From Psychrobacter jeotgali (GTDB taxonomy: Bacteria; Pseudomonadota; Gammaproteobacteria; Pseudomonadales; Moraxellaceae), in NCBI RefSeq assembly GCF_904846315.1, contig NZ_CAJHAF010000001.1:2542001-2606000 (forward strand): a stretch of DNA of 64,000 nt, written 5' to 3'. Of the stretch, positions 1 through 6,775 are shown piece by piece. A program made the translations under genes and the position numbers. The notes under the pieces were generated by a model, which saw only the letters and a list, made by a program, of their open reading frames with translations, ran no database searches and was not told the DNA's origin. How positions within the stretch are numbered: the stretch's first letter is position 1; the number at the start of each line of letters is the position of its first letter.

Positions 1-1118
1 ATGCCGATGGCTTTTAAGATAATGCCAGAATAAAAGTCAACGTTAGGATATAAGTTACGATCAATAAAGAACGGGTCTTCTAACGCAATTCTTTCAAGCT
101 CCATCGCCAATTCAAGCTTAGGATCGTTGATACCTAGCGCTTCCAATACTTCATCACAAGTCTCTTTCATGACTTTTGCGCGAGGATCGAAGTTTTTGTA
201 AACACGGTGACCAAAGCCCATTAGCTTAACTTCACGGCTTTTCACTTTTTCCATGAACTCAGGTACATTTTCAACAGAACCAATTTCATCTAGCATTTCA
301 AGCACAGCTTCGTTGGCGCCACCATGTGATGGACCCCAAAGTGCGACGATACCCGCAGCGATACAAGCGTAAGGGTTAGCGCCAGTAGAGCCAGCTAAAC
401 GAACGGTAGAGGTCGAAGCGTTTTGCTCATGGTCAGCGTGCAAGGTAAAGATTTTGTCCATTGCTCTAGTAATGACGTCATTTGGCTGGTAATCCACATC
501 AGCCGGTGTAGCAAACATCATGTATAAGAAGTTTTCAGCATAGCTAAAGTCATTACGAGGATACATAAACGGTTCGCCCTGTGAGTATTTATAACTCATA
601 GCGGCAAGGGTTGGCATTTTAGCAATCAGGCGAATGGCTGTAATTTCACGATGGTACTCATCACTAATATCTAAGTCTTCATGATAAAAAGCTGATAATG
701 CACCAACAACACCGACCATAATAGCCATTGGGTGGGCGTCGCGACGGAAGCCTTCAAAGAACTTGCGCAGTTGATCATGAACCCCAGAGTGCTTACGGAT
801 TTTTTCAAAGAAGTCTTCTTTTTGCTCGCTATTAGGTAGATCACCGTGAATAAGAGCGTAGGCTACTTCTAAATATTCTGCATGGTTGGCCAATTGATCG
901 ATAGGGTAACCGCGATGTAGCAGCTCACCCTTGCCACCATTGATGAAAGTGATTTTTGATTCAACTGGGGCCGTTACTTTAAAACCTGGGTCATAAGCCC
1001 AAAAGCCTGAATCTTGTAAAGCAGCAACATCAATAACTGGGCGTCCTAGAGTACCCTTGATAATAGGTAGTTGGTATTCCTTACCTTCTGCTGTTAGTGT
1101 GGCATTTTGATCAGCCAT
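1..1118 (-). CDS. gltA: Type II citrate synthase (3' part beyond window)
   Basis: Condenses oxaloacetate and acetyl-CoA to citrate, the entry step of the TCA cycle. The reverse strand reads [18 protein letters not shown] from the ATG at 1118 and stays open to the window edge, about 372 codons of a family that is usually near 427 residues. Recognisable blocks are the N-terminal strand domain of type II enzymes, the [10 protein letters not shown] segment with a catalytic histidine, [12 protein letters not shown], and [15 protein letters not shown] with the second active-site histidine. A GGAGAAG ribosome binding site lies 5 bases before the ATG. It is transcribed away from sdhC, as in Pseudomonas and Acinetobacter. 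The last 50 or so residues, with the final catalytic aspartate, lie outside the window. Confidence 0.95.
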   Translation of the reverse strand, partial: MADQNATLTAEGKEYQLPIIKGTLGRPVIDVAALQDSGFWAYDPGFKVTAPVESKITFINGGKGELLHRGYPIDQLANHAEYLEVAYALIHGDLPNSEQKEDFFEKIRKHSGVHDQLRKFFEGFRRDAHPMAIMVGVVGALSAFYHEDLDISDEYHREITAIRLIAKMPTLAAMSYKYSQGEPFMYPRNDFSYAENFLYMMFATPADVDYQPNDVITRAMDKIFTLHADHEQNASTSTVRLAGSTGANPYACIAAGIVALWGPSHGGANEAVLEMLDEIGSVENVPEFMEKVKSREVKLMGFGHRVYKNFDPRAKVMKETCDEVLEALGINDPKLELAMELERIALEDPFFIDRNLYPNVDFYSGIILKAIG

Positions 1119-1339
1119 GGTTTCTTCTCCATTTCCATTGATTTTAACTTGTTAGCATAAATAAAAGTGCTACCGGCGCTTACTTGTGCGCCGTTTTCGC
1201 GATTTTAGTGGTCAAACATACATACAAACACGAATTCAGTTCATTTAGTAATCCAGCTATGTTACCAGCAATTCAATACAATTTGAAAAGACTTTTAGCA
1301 GTATTTGCTCCAATTAGTATAGTTTTAGGGTGTTTCTCT

Positions 1340-1368
1340 ATCGTAAATTTTGTATCAAAATATGTCTA
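1340..1368 (-). promoter_or_regulatory. Candidate gltA promoter
   Basis: On the minus strand a TAGACA box (1368-1363) is followed, after exactly 17 bases, by TACGAT (1345-1340). They match the sigma-70 consensus at 5/6 and 4/6. The predicted start near 1333 would give gltA a leader of about 215 bases. Found by eye; other promoters in this AT-rich spacer are possible. Confidence 0.35.
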
Positions 1369-1531
1369 ATAACTTATTTCTAGATAAAATAGCTGTTTTA
1401 CCGCAAGGGGGTAGTTTGCGCCAGTCGGCAGTAAAATAGCGCTGCTTAATATTATAATAACAATAGTCATTAGTATTTTTTATCAATAAAAGTCGGCAGA
1501 AACTGATAGAGTATGACTAACAGATAATTAA

Positions 1532-1550
1532 GATAATGATAATCAAATTA
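1532..1550. promoter_or_regulatory. Fur-box-like sequence
   Basis: The 19 bases starting GATAATGATAATCA match 15 of 19 positions of the classical Fur consensus, with an unbroken match over the first 14. It lies in the gltA-sdhC spacer, about 165 bp upstream of the gltA -35 box and about 90 bp upstream of the plus-strand promoter at 1639. That is not a typical repressing position for either, so the target is uncertain. Sdh is an iron-rich complex and a plausible member of an iron regulon. Confidence 0.4.
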
Positions 1551-1638
1551 AAACACTAAGAAAGGTCGCAGTAGCAATATCACAAAAGTCTATATTTCTG
1601 CAAAAATAAGAGTCATAGTTATTATTTAGGGGATAAAT

Positions 1639-1667
1639 TTGTAATTAACGTTCAGTCATTTTATAAT
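1639..1667 (+). promoter_or_regulatory. Candidate promoter for the sdh leader / sRNA
   Basis: TTGTAA (1639-1644) and a perfect TATAAT (1662-1667) are separated by exactly 17 bases. The predicted transcription start is near 1674, some 420 bases before sdhC. This is the best sigma-70 match I found in the spacer. Confidence 0.5.
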
Positions 1668-1673
1668 TAGCAC

Positions 1674-1900
1674 AATTTAACTGATACAAGCTTTGTTTAG
1701 GTCGAGGCATGTGAGCAGAGAACCCCTCCTTTAACATGCTGCTGATTTATATTTTGTTACGATTGAAGAGCTGTTTTAAAAGCTTAACAATACTTTGTGG
1801 CTTGAATGTTTTTGTTATTTGTTCTATTTTTAAATTGGTTCTTATGAAGTCAGACTTAATAAAGATAACGCTGTGGTAGTTTTGATACGTTATCTTTTTT
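1674..1900 (+). ncRNA. Candidate small RNA or attenuated leader upstream of sdhCDAB
   Basis: The stretch starts just after the promoter at 1639-1667 and ends in an intrinsic terminator at 1861-1900, giving a predicted transcript of about 227 nt with no convincing ORF. Near its 5' end GCATGT (1707-1712) and ACATGC (1734-1739) form a stem whose loop carries CCCCTCCTTT (1723-1732), complementary to a Shine-Dalgarno sequence. CU-rich loops of this kind act as seeds in Neisseria sRNAs that repress TCA-cycle mRNAs. It could be a separate sRNA, or a leader that controls read-through into sdhC in cis. Structure and ends are inferred by eye. Confidence 0.45.
1861..1900 (+). terminator. Intrinsic terminator upstream of sdhC
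   Basis: AAAGATAACG (1861-1870) pairs perfectly with CGTTATCTTT (1888-1897) across a 17-base loop, and the right arm runs into a six-T tract (1895-1900). It lies about 200 bp before sdhC, so it must end a separate short RNA or act as an attenuator. Confidence 0.6.
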
Positions 1901-2096
1901 GCGTTAAGGCTACAATTAAAATAGACCAGTTAACATGGATAGCTTGATAGCGTTTGACAACATGGTGCCGTACAAAATTAGCAAGGTCAGCTAGCTCTTC
2001 CTTACTATTTTATTCGTCTCGTGTGTGGCTATTGGCTTAGTAGGAGCAGATTCTATTTAGCTTTGATAGCAAATACAGGAGTATAACCGCAAAAGG

Positions 2097-2483
2097 ATGC
2101 CCGCTGTGAAAAGCAACAGACCCATTAACTTGCCTTTGAGCCAAGTGATTAGCGTTAATAGCTCACCGATAGCTAGAGCCTCGATTTTACATCGTATCTC
2201 AGGAATTATCTTATTCTTACTTATCCCTATCATGCTTTGGTTATTACAGAATTCTTTGGCGTCGCCTGAGAGTTTTGAAACTGTGTTTGATAACGTTTTG
2301 GTACGCTTCGTAGCATGGATATTCGTCGCTGCGACTGCTTATCATTTCGTGATGGGGATAAAGCATTTATTTGCTGATATGGGCATGCACGAAGAGCTAA
2401 AAACAGGTCGGACTGCGGCCGTGGTAAGCTTTGTAATTGCAGCCATTCTAATTGTCGCGTCGTTTGTATGGGTGATGTTCTAA
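2097..2483 (+). CDS. sdhC: Succinate dehydrogenase cytochrome b556 subunit
   Basis: Membrane anchor subunit of complex II that carries heme b and forms part of the ubiquinone site. The protein is 128 residues with three predicted membrane helices (about 28-49, 66-87 and 105-127). It has the family motif SILHRISG and the heme-ligand region YHFVMGIKHL. An ATG at 2097 was used. A GTG at 2106 has better spacing from the AAAAGGA ribosome binding site and would remove three residues. The stop codon overlaps the sdhD start (TAATG), which suggests translational coupling. First gene of sdhCDAB, with a very long leader. Confidence 0.92.
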   Translation: MPAVKSNRPINLPLSQVISVNSSPIARASILHRISGIILFLLIPIMLWLLQNSLASPESFETVFDNVLVRFVAWIFVAATAYHFVMGIKHLFADMGMHEELKTGRTAAVVSFVIAAILIVASFVWVMF

Positions 2484-2869
2484 TGATTAAAAATAATTCA
2501 GGAATCAAAAGTGCTACCGGCTTAACCGGATCAGGCTCACGTGATTGGGTGGTGCAGCGTTTTAGTGCAGTGATCCTAGCTATTTATAGTGTGGTGCTGG
2601 TTGGCTTCTTTTTAACCCATGGCAACATGGATTTCTATGAGTGGTCAGCATTTATGAATAGCCTACCTATGCGTTTATTTAGCTTGCTTGCTATTATCGC
2701 TTTGGCTGGACACGCTTGGGTTGGTATCTGGACCGTTTTGACTGACTATATCAAGTCAGGTGGTCTTCGTTTAATCCTGCAAGCCCTAATGATCGCTGCT
2801 ATTTTGGTCTATTTGTTCTGGGGTATTATGATTTTTTGGGGTAATGGCTTTGGTGTCGTTGCCGTTTAA
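2483..2869 (+). CDS. sdhD: Succinate dehydrogenase hydrophobic membrane anchor
   Basis: Second membrane anchor of complex II, 128 residues from the ATG at 2483. It has an N-terminal SGSRDWVVQRFSA segment typical of the family, three membrane helices, and HAWVGIWTVLTDYI around the heme/quinone side. An in-frame ATG at 2468 would add five residues (MGDVL). The overlap start at 2483 is preferred because TAATG overlaps are common in this operon. It pairs with SdhC to anchor the SdhAB catalytic dimer to the inner membrane. Confidence 0.9.
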   Translation: MIKNNSGIKSATGLTGSGSRDWVVQRFSAVILAIYSVVLVGFFLTHGNMDFYEWSAFMNSLPMRLFSLLAIIALAGHAWVGIWTVLTDYIKSGGLRLILQALMIAAILVYLFWGIMIFWGNGFGVVAV

Positions 2870-2894
2870 CTTTTAAGCATTTAGATGGAACGTT

Positions 2895-2980
2895 ATGGCT
2901 AATGAAGGACTATAAGCTTAATTTTTAGTACTCATTGTTAGTATTGACCAGTCCCTAAAGGCAGTCCTCAAATTAGCCAT
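2895..2980 (+). other. Large hairpin in the sdhD-sdhA spacer
   Basis: ATGGCTAAT (2895-2903) pairs perfectly with ATTAGCCAT (2972-2980), and just inside it AGGACT (2906-2911) pairs with AGTCCT (2963-2968). The sdhD-sdhA spacer is 388 bp, which is unusual because these genes normally almost touch. The hairpin has no T-run, so it is not a simple terminator. It could be an mRNA stability or processing element. Nothing else coding is seen in 2870-3257. Confidence 0.4.
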
Positions 2981-3125
2981 GAAATAATTTATGTTATTAT
3001 GTCACGCAGGCTCACCATCTAAGAGCTTTGCCCTATATAACATAATGACAAGTATGCAAATTTTAGTAAGTGCTAAAAGATTGTTTGCATCATTCTAGGT
3101 AATTCGCTTTTTTATTTAACAAGAT

Positions 3126-3155
3126 TTGACAATTACTCAGATCAAGATTTATCAG
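3126..3155 (+). promoter_or_regulatory. Candidate internal promoter for sdhAB
   Basis: A perfect TTGACA (3126-3131) is followed after 18 bases by TATCAG (3150-3155, 4/6). It would start transcription near 3162, about 95 bases before sdhA, allowing sdhAB expression apart from sdhCD. Confidence 0.35.
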
Positions 3156-3257
3156 CCTTCTATCTATAGTTAGTTCTAGATGATTAGCTGATAATTTATT
3201 GTTCAAACAGTCTTTTAATTTACTCCGCAAGCATCATCAGGCATTAGGAAAACCGTA

Positions 3258-5108
3258 ATGGCAACTAGACAAGACAACACCATTAGTAATATTAAGACCC
3301 TAAATTATGACGCGGTCATCGTTGGTGGCGGTGGGTCAGGTATGCGTGCTTCGCTACAACTGGCTGAATCCGGCATGAACGTCGCAGTCCTCACCAAAGT
3401 ATTCCCAACACGCTCGCACACTGTAGCCGCTCAAGGCGGTATTGGTGCAAGTTTAGGTAATATGAGTAATGATAACTGGCATTTTCACTTCTATGATACG
3501 GTAAAGGGCTCAGACTGGTTAGGCGATCAGGACGCCATTGAGTTTATGTGCCGAGAAGCACCAAAAGTAGTCTATGAGCTTGAGCACATGGGCATGCCTT
3601 TTGACCGTAACGAAGATGGCACTATTTATCAGCGTCCTTTTGGTGGTCATACTTCAAACTATGGCGAAAAAGCAGTCCAGCGTGCTTGTGCTGCGGCTGA
3701 CCGTACGGGCCATGCATTATTACATACGCTATATCAAAAAAACCTTGAGCAAGGTACCGAGTTCTTTATCGAATGGATTGCTCTTGACTTAATTAAAGAT
3801 GAAGCTGGTAATATCAATGGCGTTATTGCTATTGAGCAAGAAACTGGAACGGTTGCAGTATTCCAGTCGCCGGTCACTGTACTAGCTACTGGCGGTGCAG
3901 GCCGTATCTTTGCTGCTTCAACTAACGCATACATCAACACTGGTGATGGTATTGGAATGGCGGTGCGTGCCGGTGTACCACTACAAGACATGGAATTCTG
4001 GCAATTCCACCCCACGGGTGTACATGGTGCTGGGGTACTATTAACCGAAGGGTGCCGCGGTGAAGGCGCAATCTTACGTAATAAAGATGGCGAAGCTTTC
4101 ATGGAGCGTTATGCACCAACCGTAAAAGACTTAGCCCCACGTGATTTGGTTTCACGGTCAATGGACCAAGAGATCAAAGAAGGCCGTGGTTGTGGCCCCA
4201 ATGCGGATCATATCGTCATGGACATGACCCATTTAGGGGTAGACACCATTATGAAGCGTTTACCATCGGTATTTGAGATTGGTAAAAACTTTGCTAACGT
4301 TGATATTACTAAAGAGCCTATTCCTGTTATTCCAACCATCCATTATATGATGGGTGGTATTCCAACGACTATTAATGGTCAAGTTATCGTACCTGACTTA
4401 GAAGCGGGTACTGATGAGGAAGGTCTATATACTGAAGGTAAAGTAGTTAAAGGCCTTTATGCTATCGGTGAGTGTGCTTGTGTAAGTGTTCATGGTGCTA
4501 ACCGTTTAGGGACCAACTCACTGCTTGATTTAGTGGTCTTTGGCCGTGCGGCCGGTAAACATATCGTTGATGAATATCATCATAACGATCATAATTACAA
4601 GCCATTAGATACCCATGTACTTGACTTTACGATTGGCCGTTTAAACAAACTACAACAGTCAACTGAAGGTTACAATGCTCAAGATGTGGCTGATGAGATA
4701 CGTGCTACTATGCAGAAGCATGCTAGTGTATTCCGCACTCAAGCCCTTATGGACGAAGGTGTTGAACAGATATTAGCATTAGGTGAAAAAGTTGAGAACA
4801 TCCATCTAGCGGATAAATCTCAAGTATTCAATACCGCACGTATCGAAGCTTTTGAAGTCATTAACCTGTACGAAGTAGCAAAAGCAACCATGATTTCAGC
4901 AGCTAATCGTCACGAGAGCCGTGGTGCCCATAGTGTTTCAGACTATGATCGTCCAGAAGATGATGATTATGCACCAAATGGCCGTAATGATAATGATTGG
5001 ATGAAACATACTTTGTGGTATTCTGAAGGTAATCGTATTATCTATAAGCCCGTTCGTAAAATCCCGCTGACTGTAGATTATATTGAGCCAAAAGTTCGAG
5101 TTTATTAA
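3258..5108 (+). CDS. sdhA: Succinate dehydrogenase flavoprotein subunit
   Basis: Catalytic subunit of complex II. It oxidises succinate to fumarate using covalently bound FAD. The 616 residues begin with a Rossmann motif VVGGGGSGMRA (about 22-32), then RSHTVAAQGG with the histidine that links FAD, then HPTGVHGAGVLLTEGCRGEG at the substrate site. The C-terminal fumarate-reductase domain ends in a typical DDDYAPNGRNDNDWMKHT region. Length agrees with the family (about 590-615). A GGAAA ribosome binding site precedes the ATG. sdhB follows after about 155 bp. Confidence 0.96.
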   Translation: MATRQDNTISNIKTLNYDAVIVGGGGSGMRASLQLAESGMNVAVLTKVFPTRSHTVAAQGGIGASLGNMSNDNWHFHFYDTVKGSDWLGDQDAIEFMCREAPKVVYELEHMGMPFDRNEDGTIYQRPFGGHTSNYGEKAVQRACAAADRTGHALLHTLYQKNLEQGTEFFIEWIALDLIKDEAGNINGVIAIEQETGTVAVFQSPVTVLATGGAGRIFAASTNAYINTGDGIGMAVRAGVPLQDMEFWQFHPTGVHGAGVLLTEGCRGEGAILRNKDGEAFMERYAPTVKDLAPRDLVSRSMDQEIKEGRGCGPNADHIVMDMTHLGVDTIMKRLPSVFEIGKNFANVDITKEPIPVIPTIHYMMGGIPTTINGQVIVPDLEAGTDEEGLYTEGKVVKGLYAIGECACVSVHGANRLGTNSLLDLVVFGRAAGKHIVDEYHHNDHNYKPLDTHVLDFTIGRLNKLQQSTEGYNAQDVADEIRATMQKHASVFRTQALMDEGVEQILALGEKVENIHLADKSQVFNTARIEAFEVINLYEVAKATMISAANRHESRGAHSVSDYDRPEDDDYAPNGRNDNDWMKHTLWYSEGNRIIYKPVRKIPLTVDYIEPKVRVY

Positions 5109-5264
5109 TCTTAAAAGTTTTATCCTTTATTAATTTATTAAAAAGGTGACCGCCAGCTACATGCATATATCAATGTTATGATAAATAACCAGTAACACCT
5201 CAATAGCATTGATATACTGCAGCCTTTGTACGCCCGCCATCACCTATGTGTGGAGTTTAGCATT

Positions 5265-5975
5265 ATGAGCCGAGGTACTCGCACCATCGAAATTTACCGC
5301 TACGATCCTGATAAGGACGCAGCACCACGTATGGAGAGTTATACGATTGAGCTTCTAGAGTCAGATCGTATGCTACTCGACGTACTTTTACGTTTAAAGA
5401 AGCAAGACGAAACCATTACGTTCCGTCGTTCATGCCGTGAAGGTATTTGCGGATCTGACGGCGTGAATATCAATGGTAAAAATGGTTTGGCATGTCTAAT
5501 CAACATGAACACCTTACCTGAGAAGATTACTGTTCGTCCGCTACCAGGTTTGCCAGTAGTTCGTGATCTGGTCGTTGATATGAACCAGTTCTACGAGCAA
5601 TACGAAAAAGTACATCCTTACTTGATCAACGATCAGCCAGCACCGCCAACGGAGCGTTTACAATCGCCTGAACAGCGTGAGCAGCTAAACGGTTTGTATG
5701 AGTGTATTTTGTGCGCTTGCTGCTCAACCAGTTGCCCATCATTTTGGTGGAATCCTGATAAGTTCTTAGGTCCATCAGCTTTATTACATGCGTATCGTTT
5801 TGTTGCTGACAGCCGTGACAGTGATACTCAAGCTCGTTTGGCTCGTTTGGATGATCCATTTAGTTTATTCCGCTGCCGTGGTATCATGAACTGTGTATCG
5901 GTCTGTCCTAAAGGCTTAAATCCAACCAAAGCTATCGGTCATTTACGTAACATGCTTATCGATCAGGCCGGTTAA
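5265..5975 (+). CDS. sdhB: Succinate dehydrogenase iron-sulfur subunit
   Basis: Electron-transfer subunit of complex II, 236 residues. An N-terminal ferredoxin domain holds a [2Fe-2S] cluster through CREGICGSDG and a later LAC cysteine. The C-terminal helical domain carries CILCACCSTSCPS, CRGIMNC and CVSVCPKGLNP for the [4Fe-4S] and [3Fe-4S] clusters. The open frame extends upstream to 5226. The ATG at 5265 is chosen because it has a TGGAG site about 9 bases before it and gives the family N-terminus. A terminator follows at 6018. Confidence 0.95.
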   Translation: MSRGTRTIEIYRYDPDKDAAPRMESYTIELLESDRMLLDVLLRLKKQDETITFRRSCREGICGSDGVNINGKNGLACLINMNTLPEKITVRPLPGLPVVRDLVVDMNQFYEQYEKVHPYLINDQPAPPTERLQSPEQREQLNGLYECILCACCSTSCPSFWWNPDKFLGPSALLHAYRFVADSRDSDTQARLARLDDPFSLFRCRGIMNCVSVCPKGLNPTKAIGHLRNMLIDQAG

Positions 5976-6017
5976 GTTTAAAGTAAACTTGTTATTGTAG
6001 CCTTATATTTATTATGT

Positions 6018-6052
6018 AAAGAACACCGCTTATTAATAGGCGGTGTTCTTTT
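6018..6052 (+). terminator. Terminator of the sdh operon
   Basis: AAAGAACACCGC (6018-6029) pairs with GCGGTGTTCTTT (6040-6051) across a 10-base loop and runs into a short T-tract. It lies 42 bp after the sdhB stop. Confidence 0.75.
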
Positions 6053-6225
6053 GTTAAATGCTTTTGCTCTGCATTTAGAAGTAGCTTGTAACCAAAAGTT
6101 GGCTTGATGTAATTCTATGATAATGAGACGTTGATAAGCTGTAAAAAAATGCGGTTTGTTACTTATTATTGTGGCTAGTGCAGTATAGTAGGATTTAGTA
6201 TAAGCCTATAAACCAGTTTTGTTGT

Positions 6226-6254
6226 TTAATAAAATCCCTATAAAGGGTTATAAT
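6226..6254 (+). promoter_or_regulatory. Candidate promoter for the suc operon leader
   Basis: TTAATA (6226-6231, 4/6) and a perfect TATAAT (6249-6254) are 17 bases apart. The predicted start near 6261 leaves a leader of about 515 bases before sucA. It lies inside the 800-bp sdhB-sucA gap, where no gene is seen. Confidence 0.4.
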
Positions 6255-6496
6255 ACTAGTGGAATGATTCCTTAGCTTATAATGGTTATTCATTAGGTAA
6301 ATACCTAGTATTAAACAAACAAACTATGTCAGGTAATTTTGACATGTTACGCTAGATGGCAATGTATGTCTGGTACTGAGCGTTAGGATTAGTACTCAAA
6401 GATAAACCAAGGAAGTGTTGCTACAACTGAGATAACCGCACGATTAGTTAATTAAATTGAGCAGCTGGGTATTGATATTTTTAGTAAAAGCTCCAT

Positions 6497-6541
6497 GCTA
6501 ATTGATAATAGTTCATATTATTAATCTAAATTAGCTTTTTT
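6497..6541 (+). terminator. Terminator-like hairpin in the sucA leader
   Basis: GCTAATT (6497-6503) pairs with AATTAGC (6529-6535) and is followed by TTTTTT (6536-6541). Inside it GATAATA and TATTATT can extend the stem with one wobble pair. It lies 235 bp before sucA on the coding strand, so it could attenuate suc transcription or end a separate RNA of about 280 nt that starts near 6261. This repeats the arrangement seen before sdhC. Confidence 0.45.
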
Positions 6542-6775
6542 ATGAGAGTATAAATGGTATTAGCCATTTGCCAAGATTATGCAGAAGCAAGATTAAGCAA
6601 AAGTAGAATTACGCAAAAGATAGTAGCTAAATAGCTATTTTTTACAACTTATTATCAACTAGATGCTTAGTAGAGGTTTTTCTATTGTAGGCCAGTTTTT
6701 GTCGGTCTAGCTTAAGAAATCCTATACATCAATAAGCACAATTCCATTCATTTATCTATCAAATAGACGATTATT

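Noticed and set aside
1184..1369. 61-codon plus-strand frame in the gltA-sdhC spacer
   Set aside because: No ribosome binding site, no family resemblance, and it overlaps the predicted gltA promoter and leader on the other strand.
2468..2482. Five-residue N-terminal extension of SdhD from an earlier ATG
   Set aside because: The TAATG overlap with sdhC gives a more natural coupled start; the longer version would add MGDVL with no support.
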